This document shows positions 12,001 to 27,000 of a stretch of DNA of 64,000 bases, one piece after another. The first letter of the stretch is position 1. Every line of letters begins with the position of its first letter. A program made the translations under genes and the position numbers. The notes beneath the pieces were generated by a model that saw only the letters and a list, made by a program, of their open reading frames with translations, did no database searches and was not told where the DNA came from. The stretch spans positions 8,122,001 through 8,186,000 of the forward strand of contig NW_020825289.1 of the NCBI RefSeq assembly GCF_003286085.1, in the 5' to 3' direction. The stretch comes from Drosophila persimilis. Taxonomy: Eukaryota > Arthropoda > Insecta > Diptera > Drosophilidae.

Positions 12001-15000
12001 AACAAATAAAGAATAATGACCGCACGTACAGTGGAGGCTCTTTGCAGCCACGCCCACATTGACGTTCCCGTAGCAATTCCCCGCTCTATATAACTGTCCC
12101 CCACCCGCCACCAACCGCCCCCCAACCGAAATAAACTATGCAAACGTAGTCGAAACATCTGGTAGGATGGCAGGCTGGCAGGAGCTGGAGGCGGCGCACA
12201 TTTTACGGCCTTTCACACACACACACACACACACTCATAAAAGCCATTTTGATGAGCGACCCAGGACCGGAGCAGGACCACGACCACGACCAGGACCAGG
12301 GCTTTGTATCGTATGTAGCTGTAAGTGCGCCACTTTCTGAATGTCTTGGATGTCCAGCAATATAATTACAATGGTCGAATTCCTCGCAATACTGCTCCAC
12401 CAGCCTCTTGCCACCCTCATGCCTGTGTGTGCCGCTTTTACTGCCGATGTGACCGTTGCCTGTGCCTGAGGGTCCTTGCAGGCGGGCCTAATGGATTGGC
12501 ATTTATTAGGGAGTGCAGAAGAATGTTTATCGCAGCACTTGAAAAAACAATGGCCGCCCCACGCTCCCAACTGCCCCAAAAGAGATAGTTTCTAGTGGCC
12601 CAAGCTGTCAGAAATACAGATAAATCTGTCTCAAGTAAGTAACTCCGGAATACCAATCCCGATTCTTGTCCAAGCATTAGCCATGGCTGATGTACCACAG
12701 CAGCCCCCTCTCAGTCGAGAAAGTGGTGGCTACCTTTCACGGGGGGCGTATGCTTAATATTCCCTGTGAAGACTACAGGTTCCTGCCACCGCGGCATCTT
12801 ACACCACCAGCAGAATCCAGGCAAACTGAAGGCATGGGAAAATCTGGAGATGTACAAAAAGATTACTTCTGGACTTCTCAGTGCTGGCCATCAATCGATG
12901 AACTACCTTCAGAGAACATTGATGCTCCACAAGGACCTCCAAGGAGGTCGTTCCACCCGACCCTCGACCTTGGTGCGATCCTTGTCATTGCCTTTTGCCT
13001 AGTGATCAACACTCGATACTTCATTGCATCAAACATCAAACACAAATTTGGTTTTACAAAATCTGCAGACAGTTAAATTTGAAGAAATTTTTTTGTATAT
13101 TCAAAATTTAGAATTTACACATTTATCGTTGACGAAAGCCGCGGTCCATGTTGTCCCTGTGTTGCTGATATTGCAGACCGTAGCCGCCATTGGCGGGCAA
13201 ACTCAAGGATGCCCCCGACGGTCCAATGGGAAATCTTGCCGTTCTTCTGGCGATCGCGTCGCAGAGGTCGGTGCTGTGTTCGCCGATCAGTGAGAGGCAG
13301 GGAGTACTCCTGTGGCCCTCATCCAGAAGTCTGGAAGAACTTCTATCGGCCTTCGCCCCGTCCTCCCAAACGGGGCAATGCCAGTCTTGAACATACAATA
13401 ATCACTGCCGATCATGGGTTTCGAGGGCCTCCAAAAGTTTTCGACGGTCTTGAATCTTGTTTACTGCCAGGACTAGGAGCCGGCTGATACGAGTACGTAC
13501 GATTTTGAGGAATATTGGAAACGTTTTCCGAGAGGGTTTTCGCCTAACTGACATCTGCTCCCCAACGTATGCTATACTCAACGATAACTGTGTGAGGAGT
13601 GACTCTCAAACTGTTTCGATTTGATTATATCGAAATAAGAGGCGTACAAATCACACACTTCCCGTCACGAATTCCTGGAATGCCACGCAATTACATCCTC
13701 TACAATTCCCATGCAAATGGTGGCGTAATTATAAGGTAATTAACATTATTTCGGCTCTTGGTTTTTTTTTCCTGTTGCTGCTCATTTGGTTTTCATGCGC
13801 GGGTTTTCTCGGGTTTCCCAGCTGCGGACTGAACTGATTTATAAAGCGCATTAACACGCAGCCCTTGGCACACGAGTACAGCCAATCCACACACGCACAC
13901 AGACACACGCACAGCCATTAAATATGCCGCCATGGCGGATGGTGTGCGTGTGTGTGTGTGTGGATGTTTTTGACGCCATTGTAATGCTAATGGCTCATTA
14001 GCACTTTGATTTTTTTTTTCCTTTCTTGTTTTCGATTTCCCTTGTCTGGTTTTTTTGGAAAAAGTCATTAGGGGTAGCGGCATTTTGACTGCTAATTTGC
14101 TGTTAATTAACTTGTTTAACCTTTTTTACAGCCACGCAAATGGCACTTCGACTGGCACTGGGACTGGCACTGGCCCTGGGACTGGCTCTCATCGCGCACT
14201 CACCTTGATGAACTGGAACGTGGCAATGGGCGGCAGTCGCTTGCTCTTCGGATAATAGAAACTGCCCGCCGGATGGCCCGGATAGCGGGAGGTAATCCTG
14301 TAAATGACACCCTGTGGCGCTGTCGGCCAGTTGGGTGCCGTAAAGGTGAACCCATTGTCGGTGCCCGCATCAAGAGGATCCAGTTCAACGGTCACCGTGT
14401 CTATCCAGGAGCCGCCCACACAGAGCTGGAATGGAAAAACAGAGAGAGAATGTGCCATAAATTATTAGACCTTCTCATGGAGGGGCATCGACACTGTTGC
14501 CTGTCGAAACTGCGGGTCATCTGATCTGATTGTGATTTCTTTTTTAGTGGTCTCACCTCAAACGAATCGACGCCTATGAACCAGTCCGGCGAGGGCACAA
14601 TGCGCGTCATTAGCGACACCAGGCTGTGATTGCTGTCGACAAACACCTTCGCCTCGCTGCGTCCGGCCCCCAACTGAATCGCCGGGAGGCTGAACTCGTC
14701 GAATACGCTGCGCTCGCTGGCGGCCCCTGCCGTTGGGGGGCCTGTGGCCGTGGCCGTGGCTGCTGCGGCTGCGGCTGCGGATCCACCTGGCGGGGATTTG
14801 CCTGTCTGCGATTGAAGCTGCATTTGCTGTTGCTGCTGCTCGCCGGCATTACTGTCCAGGAGGTCCGTCCTGCCCGTCTCGGCGAATTGTTTGACAGCCC
14901 CCGTCGCCGGCTGGCCGATGTGGTAGAGCGCATAGTTGGCATTGTGTGTGCGACCTGTGGATGGGCGAAAATTGGGGGTCGAGCCATTAAATTTAAATGA

Positions 15001-18000
15001 ACTTTTAAGAGCAAACAAAAGGAAACGCTAAAAACTTGTATATATTCGAGGATATTTGAGTTCATGGAGTGGCGGTGGGGGGTGGGTGGGCTTTAAGTGA
15101 AATTTTCACTAGACTGTTTCATTATCTTCTGCCTTCGTGCTTTCCTCGCCCTCCTTTCCCTTCCTTTTATGTCTCTATATAGCTCTCTATGTTCTATGCT
15201 GATGCTCTTGCGCTCCAATTCGCTTTGGGCCTCAAAGTCATTTCGGTTTTTGCTGACTGTCACCCGCCCCGCCCTCACAGCCATCCATCCTTGCCACAGT
15301 GCCACACGGCTTGGTTGCAGCGCTGCCTTTGATGTTGCGGCTGCGGTTTTTTGTTTGCATGCTCTCTTTTTGGGGGGCCGCGTCGCCTCTTATTTGTCTT
15401 CAATTAACATTGCAACATGCCACTTGTGCCACTTTGCTTCGGCTGTCGCCGCTTCTTCGTCTCCTTTCGCTGCCTATCCACCCCTTGCCAGTGCTTTTCC
15501 CTGGCCCTTCCCTTTGTCTTGTTTCTTTTGCCATTGCATTCTGTTTTCTGATTTCTCAGATATTTCCTTTACGCTTTTCTCTCGCTTTTCGCTTATTTAT
15601 TAGTTTTTTTCCTTCCTCTTTGTTTTACTTTTTGCGTTGGCCTTAAATTTACAATTTCTTGTGGGCGACAGCGGCAGACTTTTTTGACAAAGTCCGTGAC
15701 ACCGAGAAAGCCGTGAACGCGGCTGGGGATGGCATGACATGAGGAGGGGATGGAGGGTCCTAATGAATGATGAAAAATACAAAGCACATTTTTGCTCTTT
15801 CAACTTTTGCCGATGGCATTCAGGGAAGTATGTTTTTGTGTTTATTTTGTGCTGCAAACTATGTCAAATGAAATATTATTTATACTTTGGCATACTTTTT
15901 CCCCACTGCTCCCGCCCCCAGCCCCCAGCCCCGCGGCCTGCTCACCCTGTGTACCTGTGCCCCGGCACTTTGTGTAATTGACATTTTCTCTGTGGCATGT
16001 ACTCCCGGGGCAGGGAACCAGCCAGGCTGCTTCCAATCAGCTGCAATGGATGGGGCCCAAAAAGTTGGGGCCACCAGCAATTGGCTGCTAAGAGGATTTC
16101 CAAAGTTTTGGTGCTCCATGTGGGTGCAAGAGTTTTCTAATCAATTTATGGAATTCGTTGCACAGAAGTTTCTCCGGGAAACAGATTATGGGTGTCCTCA
16201 GAAATCATCCAACGAGAAGGATATACATGCACAAATGTACAGTTAATCTTCCAGTTGAAAATGCATTTCAAGGTAAATCCATTATCCTTTTGGCCACTTT
16301 CACTTTCGTGGCACACACATCGATAAAATGAAATTATGGAGGCTCTGGAGAGCTTCTGTTCAATCAATTACCGAATGCCCACAAAATAGGCATAATAAAT
16401 TCGTAATTAAATGCTTAAATTGTGCAAATGGCTGTCCAATATGGCGACCGCCGCGGCGGTCAGCCATTACCGTGTGGTGGCTGCTTAAATGGCTTAAATG
16501 GCCGCCGGCCACAGATCTTCCCGGCTGTAAAAGAGGCAGAGATCCCGCGTGTCGCGTCCCTTCATTCATTTCATTTATTTTTCTGCCTGCTTTTCGGGGT
16601 CAACCTTTTTGATGTGGTGGTCGGGGGGTCGCCGGGGGTGTAATTAATGCTTAATTATGCACATTAAAGGCCAACGGCAGCCATGCCGCCGTAATGCGAA
16701 TGCAGGACACGTATGGGCCATAAATTTTCCTTAGCATTCGAATGAAAAGACATTGCGTATACGCCCCATGGGCTGTCCACTCCTGCACTGTTTCTCTGTG
16801 TGTGTGTGTGTGTGTGTGTGGGTTCCAAAGCATGATTGAAAATCGTGAAAAAAACACACCTTAAACATCTACGAAATGTATCTAAAAAGTGCAATCTGGC
16901 ACCTGGCCAACTGCTGCTGCTGCTGCTGCCAATGCCATGACTCATAGAGCAGCCCCCACGATGCCGTATTGCCTTTTAATTGCCAGTAAAATATGCTCAC
17001 AGATACAGAGAGAGAGGGAGCGTGCATTCAGGTATTAATAAATGTATAAATTCATCCAATATGACACACATTTCACAGAATTTATGTGAGCCACAGCTGA
17101 CACAGTTTCCCCTCCACCCCTCCTTCCTCCCGCCACGACAAGCAGACACACCGAGTGGTGTGTTGTCAGGCTTTTCCTGTGCGAAAAACGAGTAATATTT
17201 CCCATTCTCTTGTGTTCCTGCTTGTTGGGCGATTGTTTTCGCCTTTGGGTTGGCTGCTCAATTTCCTGCAATTTCAGCGATTTCCACGAACAAATTTAAT
17301 TATAGGCCATAAATTTGATTTTAATAGCCGCACGGTATTACGCGGCACAAAAAAATACAACAAAATAAAAGATGGAACACTCGCGTGCGAGTATTCGTGT
17401 GTGTGTGTGTATTGTGTATCCGATTAAATCCGTATACGAAAGCCAAAGCGAAGCCCAGGAGCAAGGATTATCACACGCCAGACTGGGGGGAGGGGGTTCT
17501 GTCAGCACCTGTGCTGTTTCCATGTGTGTGTGCGGGGCTACTGTTAAATCCCAGACCGGAAAACTTACGCAGGCAAAGGTGAAATTCATCAAAGTTTAAT
17601 TTGCCCCCAAGATGGCCATCGAAAATGATGGAATTTTGCCAGAATATTATATTATTCATGTTGAAACGAGTATTAGTCACTCCATCAGTGCTTTGATGAA
17701 TTTTCTATTTCATTATCGAGAGATGGAGAGAGATAGAGAGAGAGAGAGAGAGAGATGGCCAGTTAAAATGATTAATATTGTGCATCTCTTGTCTGGCGAT
17801 GCCACTCCACAATCAACACTTTTTCCAGTGTGTACATACATCCACTAATTAAAAATGCATTTCCCCCCCCCTAACAGTCCGTCCGTCCGTCCGTCTGTTG
17901 TTTGCCTTTCGCCTCACGCAAGCCCCAATTAATTATGTATGTCAGATTTAATTGGCTTGTCAGTTGGGGAAATAAATAGAAAATCAGAAATGCCCACACA

Positions 18001-21000
18001 GACACGCGTCTAAATACATTGCAAAATCAACAAAAAAAAAGAAGACCAGAAATAAAGGAAAGAGATGGCGAGAGAGAGAGAGAGAGAGGAGCACCTGGCG
18101 TGGGCGTATCACTTTCCATTTGCACGGAAAATGTACATATTTGAATATCATTTCGTGATAGATAAATATTTGCATTCCAACTAATTTCAGTCCACAGGGC
18201 GTATGCATAATATATATGTATATCTCAGTTTTAAAGCACGAAATTTGGGCGGCAAGGAGCGGGTGTGGCACAGAGTGGCATACCAAATCTTTGACATTGT
18301 CATATGTCAAGAGACGTGTCTTAGGGCACACACACACACACACACAAGGCAGACGACTACATTACGCATACGCCACATATGCCGAATGAATATTTCATTC
18401 GCTTAAAGTTGGAGAAATGAGCGAATGCGACTGCGACTGCGACTGCCTGTTAATAGTAATTTCTGTCACATTTACCAGTGGGGCTGCTCGCAGTCACGAC
18501 TGCAGCCACAGCTCTTGATAAAATGTCAGCGTGTGATGTGGCGGCAGCATCCATCGAAGGAGCTGCAGCAGTGGAAGCCTGAGTAGAATTAACAGTGAGT
18601 ACGTGGGTGCATCCTCCTGCATTCTGCTTCCTGCTCCCCCACAGAGGATACGTGCACCGCACCGCAACCCTCCCAAAAGCAGAAATCCCTGCCCCCAAAT
18701 TGCCACACTCGTAAGGAGTTCCCTCTCTGTCTTTTGATAAGTCTAATGGCTTTGAAGGATTTTTCGTGTTTGCCTCAGAAACTTGTGCAAGTCCCGGGGT
18801 CCTTAAGGCGGCTCCTCCTTATCGGTGCTAATTAATGCAGCGTGCAGCTATATGTCGGGATTAGGCGGGGGCCATCAGCCGGCCAATTATGTAGGCAAAC
18901 AAACAGGACTTGTCACATCTCCTCCAAGCCGTCCTCTGGCTCTTCGACGCCTTCGGAATGGGCTGTTTGTGTGTGTGTGTGTGTGTGAGAGGCTCAAGGG
19001 GATTACAAACGAAATTGACCAAAAACATAACAAGCTAACAAGGAGATGCCGTCGTCCGGGCAACAGCAGCAACAACAGTCCATAAACTCCAGTGACAAAT
19101 GAGGGTTGCTTAGCCCAGTTAGCCTTAGTCCTGGCCACTCCGATGGTCTGCTATTCATTTGTCTGGGTCCCGGGTCCCGAGTCCTGGCTCCATCTGTCAT
19201 TTGTCTGGCACCACATGTCCTTTATGACTTATGCCTCTCCGAAGACAATGTCTATGCCAATTATTTGGAATGTCTGCGGTCTGCCAGGTGCAGGCATCTC
19301 TGGGCTCTGCTCTAATCAATGGCATGGCTCCTGCTAATTTGTAGTACAAAACTTACTGTTCCTTAAGCCCAGTGTACGATGTGTGTCCTAATTAACAGCA
19401 GGAGAATTTGCTTCTTTATATCTAGAATATCATTACAGGACTGCCTTTACTGCTGGATGGCATGATCTCTGCTTAGCTTTGGGGCATTCCAAAGTCTTGT
19501 TGTGATCCCCTTAAAAACCGCTCTGGAGGAAATGTGCTTTTTCCTTGTGGACCGCATCCTTTTTGGGCCATTATGTGTGCTCTCTTTTTGGCTTACAGCT
19601 GACTAGATTCATTATAATGGCTTATTGTGGCATGAAAAGTGTGTCAGTCACTGAGGAGTGGCACACAGGCACACAGGATGTCAGTGCGGGACAAGGACGG
19701 CGATGAGCCCAACGATTGTGAACTGTGGAACGCATTGTCGTTTGTTGGCAGTGCACTAAGCAAACACAAAAGGCAGACATTACCCTCAGCAGAGCACACA
19801 CCACATGCTCCGCCTCCGCCAGTCACGAGGCAGGCAAGGACATGCTCCAATGACACACACACACACACACACACACGAATTGATGAGCATCGCATGAGGA
19901 GCGCCTTTTGTTATATTCTCCCCTTTACTTGCCAACAATTTTTGATTGATTTCTTGCGGCAAGTCAGCGACACGACACGACACACTGCCTTCACTGTCAC
20001 ATTTCACGAGTCACTCATGCCTCATGCCTCATGCCCCACGCTGACACAGTTCCTGTTGTCCCACAGTCGTCTTCGGCCTGCTCGTAAAGCGACTGAGGGA
20101 AAAGGAGAGTAAGCCTCATAAAAACACACACTGAAATGTGGCACACACACACAGATACAGATCCAGAGACACTTTTGAGTGGTAATTTTGCTGTTGCTGT
20201 GACAACGTCAACATATTTGTTGCATTAAAATAATTGAAGAGAATCGCAAAACAAATAAAAGAGGCCAGGGGGAGAAACCTGGGCAAACAAGGACGAAGCC
20301 ATATCTTTTTCATTTGGATAATGCTGCTGCCAGGTGTGATGGAGCCCAAAAGGAACACTCAGTGGATACAAAGATACAAAGGAATATCCTCAGGAGTGAT
20401 AAACCTCCTCGATGTCTATGGCATTATGGGCAGACCCCCCCCCCCCCCACGTAAACAATGGAACCCCATTGGCTGCACTATTTCGATAAATTGGAAATTA
20501 ATTATCCCTGTGGAACGGGCCAGCAGGAGAACAACAATGGGAAAACGTGGAAAACCTACCGCCGGACCGAATCAATAAGTCAAATGCCAAGCTTTGCCAT
20601 TAAATATGCAATTAGAATGCTGGATGGATGGGCAGGGGCAGGGGCATGGGAACGGGAAGCTGTGGCAGTGGCGGCTACGGATATGTGGCACGCTTAGTGC
20701 TGGGCAAAGTTAAATTAGCATTTTGTTTAATTAATAAATGCCACATACACCGTATCCCCTATCCCCTATCCTGTATCCTGCATCCCGTATCTCGTATCGA
20801 CACAATCTGTGTATTGTTTCAGCTTAAAATGCAATTCCAATTAAAGTGCAAAGTTCAACAAAATACTCGTGAATTATGCACTGCCACAGCCCTCTCCCCC
20901 CCCCCCTCCTGTGTGCGCTTGGATTTGGGTGTCCTCGCGGCCTGCGGGTGCGTTTGGGTGTGTGCTCTGTGCATTGCCGCGCATAAATAAACAACACAAC

Positions 21001-24000
21001 GATTTGCAAATATAATGCACATGAAATTTGCAAAATGGCTACAGTATCTGGGCATTTTCGCGGTGCGGAAGGATCAGCAACTCCTCACAACAAAATGGCG
21101 TACGCACACACAAGGGTAGTGCAAACAGTGACTGCAAATTATACAAAAAGGACACACTCTTTTTTGTAAAGGTAAACGCTGGATACCTGCCTCAAAGGGT
21201 ACGGTGATGACGATGGGAATTTGAGTTCTGTTAGGGATGGAACAGGATCTGGAAAGATCGTTTGCTTGGAGAATCAATGAAGCGATCACCGCATTCTGAA
21301 ATCTTTCGAAGACCAGATCATCGGACCAATCACAGCTCCATTTAACCAATTATCCATTTTATTGTGGCGATTTCCAACTGTATTTTAAATGTGGAAATTT
21401 CATTGGGAAGTGTAATCAACAGCCATCCCTAAAGAGAAGACAACAGCTATGAAAACAGGGAAAAACAGTGAAAACTAGTGCTTGGGTGGTGGGGTAGGGA
21501 AACTGTTTGCTCTCTTTGTTTATTAGTGGAATTTTTAATCAAAGTTGCGAACAACATTTTACCTGAAGTTTTTGCGCTGTTCTCGCTGCTTTTCATCTGC
21601 TTTTCCGCCTTTTTTTCTTGGGGCGAAAGGAGGAGCCTCCTCGTCTTTCTCCGCAGTGTTTATGTAATTCCTTTGGCAGTTTTGTTGGCTAAACTCTTGA
21701 AACTTTGCTGCCATGTAAACTGTCAGTACAAATACACACACACACACACACACAGAGAGAGAACACACGTACACTCACACATGAGCAGATTGTGGAGCCG
21801 CTTATCTCATGAAAGCTCAAAAAGTTTTGTTTACACGTTACGCCCCAGAGACAGAGAACCTCCTCCTGCCTCCGCCCCACCCCCCTCTGTCCCACTGTCC
21901 CTCTGTCCGGCTCCTGCTTTGACTTTTGGGAATATTTTCCATATTTTCTGTTATTAAAATATATATTCATGAAATATTTTTCTTCGATGCAAGTATTTGT
22001 TGATTTTTTGATGGCATTTTAATTAAAGATTTCTTCGCACACAAAATGGCATTAAAATTGCAAACGTTTCGTAGGGAATTGCCAGTTCATTCGTCCATCG
22101 TCCATCCTCCATCAGAGCAGCCAGCAGGCAATTCCCAGTACAGGTTGTATTCCTACTTGAGTAAATACCGTGCACCATACACGGAGAAAATGAAACTGGC
22201 TGCCATTTTGTTCCATTTCAGGATTGGGATTGGGTTCATTTGAAAAACTACCTGGAAATTCCTGGGCTTTTTCTCCCAGTGTATGTTCATGTGAATACAA
22301 TATATGTTGCAATATTTTATTGACTCCTTGGATAGCAGGGCCAACGGAATGCAGCCAAAAGGCATTCTAAAGAGCTGTTCGGGTGCTGGTGGGAGGATGC
22401 GGATGGAGTACTCCCCTCCACGAAGGGAATACCCACTACCACTACTGGGTTTTTTTTTTTTAAACGGAGCAGCATTCACAGCCGAGCTAAGCTGGCAAAT
22501 AGGAATAGTTGCCATACTTTTCGCAACTATTTTCCAAGCCAAATGCCTGGCCTGAGGTCCTGGCAGGGCGCTCCATCAGTGTAAAGCAGGGTTGCGACAA
22601 TAACAACAAAACTAGAAATAAATACACACATAAATACAAAGCGAGAGCCACACAGCACAACAGGGGAGCAGAGCAACAGCGTGGGGCAAGCGGCAGGCGG
22701 CAAGCGGCAGGCGGCAAGCGGCAGGTTGCAGGGCAGGCGCCGCAAGCTGCAGAGCATCCGTTCGACCACCGAAATTCAATTTCCAATAAACGTAAAAAGC
22801 CAAAACAGAAATACCATCAACAATATGGCTGGGAAAAACCATATAAAAAAGGGAAGGCAAATTACCGTTGGGTTCACTTGAAAGTCGAGTGCTGAATGCT
22901 CTAATATCAGAGAAAGAGTAGCTCTTCCAGTCGATCTACAGTCCCAAGACCCCAAAAATCATTTAATTTGTTTGTAAATGAATCGAAAATAATGATGAAA
23001 TAGCTGAAACATCGTTAAAGGAATACAAAATTAAACAGAAATCATATACCAAAAGTGCAATCCAGATGAGTTCTTTGGGTTCTAGAGAAATAGCCATGGA
23101 ATTGTTGTTTATATAAATATTACTTATACAATCTGGAGCTTATTTGCTGCAGGCTATTGGGGAGAGCACACAACACCGACAACCAAACACAATTCGGCAA
23201 ATAAAGTCAGGCCTTAAACCACACTTCATCAGTCAGGCAGGAGGCAGGAGGCAGGCAGGCAGGAAGGCAGGAGGCAGGAGGCAGGAAGGCATCCAGGCAG
23301 GCCACTATACCGGAGAAGGTTTATCTAAGCCTTCAGACACACAATGCATATGGGCATACCTCGCACACCTCTCGTACACACACACAAGTAGGTCACAATG
23401 CCCCAGAATCAGCCCCAGCTCCAGCCACAGCCCCAGCCCCTCTCTGTCTTTCATTTCTGCTTGATTTCGTTTTATTTTGTTTGCAGATTGTAGAATTATT
23501 TTCGTAACAACCTTAAAATGGAATCACGCCAACAGGCAAACGTCAGGGAAAACACACAGGAATTCTCTCACTGGAAAAACGAACAAAATTTGGGAAGCCC
23601 GAAAGCAAACCAAAAGCAAATATGTTGCGGCAATTAACTTTAATTAATATCATGTTTTTCCACAACAAAACCAGAAAAAGAAGCCATGATATTGATTTCG
23701 ATATCAATTTTATTAAAATTATGCCCTAAAATAATGTTTGGGGCACACAGATGCTTGCAACAAAGTGTTGCAGGTATGCGTATACGAGTAGGCACCCGCT
23801 TGATAGATATCTGAGATATCTCAGATATCAGAAAGTACTCCCCGAGCTATCACATTTATACAAATCTCGATTCACAACTCCTCCTCCGCCACAACTCTGT
23901 CATCTTTCTACCTTTCGACTACATCTTTTTGTATGAACAATCCCCAAATATCCCATAAAAAATGTTAACACAATCAAGTATACTTTGATTTGATCCATTT

Positions 24001-27000
24001 TTATGTCCGTGTTACGGGTTTTGTGACTGTAAAAGGTTTTTTAATCAGTAAGAACAGCAATTTGGTCAATTTATGAGTGTTTAGCCGTTGGCCATTGGGC
24101 CTTCGAACGAATAAAACAAGAAAAAATGCGAACTAATAACCCAGAGCAAACAGACGAACGAATCCAACAGGATAATGAAAATGTGTATGTGAGCAAGTCG
24201 CAATCAATGCAGGCACAAGTTGAATGAAATATGTACACACCGACACTTGGAACGGGAAAATCGCGCCGGTGCGTAATTGGGATAGTTCCAGAGAAAATGG
24301 CAGACAAGGCAGACAACTGCTTCGTTTCTTCGTCTGGTATTCCAGTAAGAGCCAAATATTGAATATCCCGCTCATCCGAAAGTGCTGATTGATGCTATGG
24401 AACAACGAATGTCCACATTGGTTCAAACATGAGTCAAATGGCTTGTGTTGCGCATCGGCAAAAGAGCAAGAACCTCAAATTGAGGCACAACCAGAACCAT
24501 TGAACGGTTTGCGCATTGCCACGGATCCAGATTGAAACCTGTTCCTGAAGTCCATTTGTCCGTCCGTTAAATATGTCAAAAAAGTCTATCATACGGCTGC
24601 AAGGAGGCTTCAGAGGGTATCCCTCTGTTTACTTCCAAAAGAGGAATTTATGGCAAGGATTGTTAATTTTGCTGTTTACTGTGGCTGGCTGGAGCAAAAG
24701 GACTCCTGGGGTAACTTCTTAAGTAACCGCAAACTGTGGACTTGGGCAGCCTTTAAACCGAAATGGAAAGCGACAACAAAGGGATATCCATGGGGCAGGG
24801 GCAGGGGCAGGACCATTAACCCCAACAAAAAGGGAAACAGGCTAAAGCTGAGGCGGAGGCTGAGGCTTGGGATATCGATGTCGTTTCCGGCTAATGTGTG
24901 TGGGCGGTTAGGGAGATCAAGGGAACGGGGACGGGTATGGGGACGGGGACGGGGACACATCCGAATTGAAGCCTCACTTAGGCATCGCTTAGCGATAAAG
25001 GCGACATTTGCACAGCAGTGGGTGTTACTGGGACGGTGGGGGTTTTTCGGAATGGGGCCATAACTTTAAACCGTAAATTGCGGAAAACTCAAGTCCCAAG
25101 AACAAAAGATAGTCCCCGGCCGTTGAAAACATATTCTCGCTCTCCAGCTCTCTCGCTCTCTCCCTCTCTCGATGTTTTTGCTGTTTTTGGTGCAGTGGCA
25201 GTGAAAAATCGTTAACCTAATTTCCCAACAATCCCACTGATGAGGCCGGCTTCCTCCACCTCCTCCTCCCTCCTCCCTTCTCCCAGGCGTTGTTTTCCCT
25301 CTCTTCTTGCCGCCTTCCATAAATTTCCTTTATCTTTATGACTTGTTTTGCTCTGCTCAGTGCTCCTCCTCCGCCGCCTCCTCCTTCTCTCTACAGTGTC
25401 GCCGCTTTTCTCAGTTCTTTTTATAAATTTTGTTGTTTTTGTTTCTGCCACTTTTGGGCCTTCTATGTGTTGTCGTCTGCCCCACTCGGGCAAACGAGTG
25501 TTAAATAAAGCGTGTTAGGCAGATACCTCCCCCCACCCAAAAAAAGGGACCCCCGAAATTAGCTTTGGAAATGTTTCTGGGGTTTCACTTTTCAAACTTT
25601 CAGTTTTTGTCGGATTTTTGTTTAATTTTTATGGCTAGACATTTGGGCGGATTCATTGGGATTCAGATTTCAAAACAAAGGACTTTCTTTGGGGTCCCTG
25701 TTGATAGATAATGAAAGTTTCGACAACAGCAGCTAACGGAGGCCTGGGCCATAGACTTTCATGGGGTTTTCAGGCACTAAAAGGCTGTGGAATAATAGCA
25801 GAATAAGTGGCACAAATCTCTGAAAGGGTCACCCCACAGAAGCCTCTACCTCCCATAATTCCATCTTCTACTCTTCTTCCATCAATCGACCGCGGGTCTG
25901 CCTCCCACGAAACTCTGGTGGAGTGCTACAAGTGTTGCACGTGGCATACACGTATTTCCGAGTGCTTGGTACATGTAAAACTCATTTGCCCGAAAGTGGG
26001 TTAATTGCATGACCGGCTACTGGGCTCCTCCACACCCCCCCCCCCCCCCCCCCCCCCCCCCTGACCGCTGCACGACTTGCATGAATGCAGCGTTGGAGCT
26101 AATGGAAAATGCAATTATTCGATGGCTGGCAGGCCTGGGAAATCGCTCTTCAGCTGATTATCATAATTTACCGAAACCATAAGATCGATTCTCTGGGCAG
26201 GGTGTTTCCATTTTGTATCTGCATTCTGCAATCGTAATTGTAATTGAACTGTTTGTCTGTGTGTGAGTGTGTGTGTGTGTGTGGGGGGAGGAAGGGAGCA
26301 CCAGCTGCTGTTCTGCTCGAAATTTAATTAGCTTTCGCTCTGGCACACGAATTCACGGCTAATTGACAGCCCGTGGGCCTCGGCGAGAATCGCCGTAATC
26401 TTGGCCCGAAAAGTAATCAAATTTATGCCCAACAATTGGCAAGGCGCCAATAAAATGGGCACCCCACCCCTCCCCCCACACACAATGAATTGCAGGGGCG
26501 GGGCCTCCTCCAATAAACAAAGCCATAACAAAGTGGAGACGATGAAAGAAATGGTCCCGAGCAATATGCAAATGAATAAAACCCGTCAAAATGGCCAACA
26601 GCTGGCTGCCCCATCGCCCATGCCCCATGCCCCATGCCACAGAACTTCACATAAACAAGATAGCACCGTTGAATGGTCATGAATACGGCGCAGGCCAGGG
26701 GAATTTTCTTTGAAGAAAATTTTCAATTAAATACGCAAGAAAAAAAAGGAGTCAAAGCCAAAGAAGAAAATTAGGAATTAATTAAGACAACAACGGGACT
26801 GGCAAAGGCAAAGGACCAAAGCGAAGCAGGAGAAGGAGCAGGAGCAGAAGCAGGAGCTGTGGTATAATTTCAAGCGGAAACCAGGCAAACACAAACACAC
26901 AAAACACAGAACTAACCAACGCCTTGGGTGAGGACCAAAGATGGGGACAGGCCAGAAGCAGGAGGCAGGAGGCAGGACCCAGGAGGCAGGAGGCAGGAGG

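Larger units (their letters stand above)
14955..22685. other. mspo intron 1, segment next to exon 2
   Basis: No exon, RNA gene or transposon could be supported. There are many CA/TG and GA runs (16797-16820, 17719-17756, 18327-18346, 18966-18986, 19854-19876, 21736-21753) in an AT-rich background with TAATTA-type homeodomain cores. All open frames are short and low in complexity. Confidence 0.5.
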
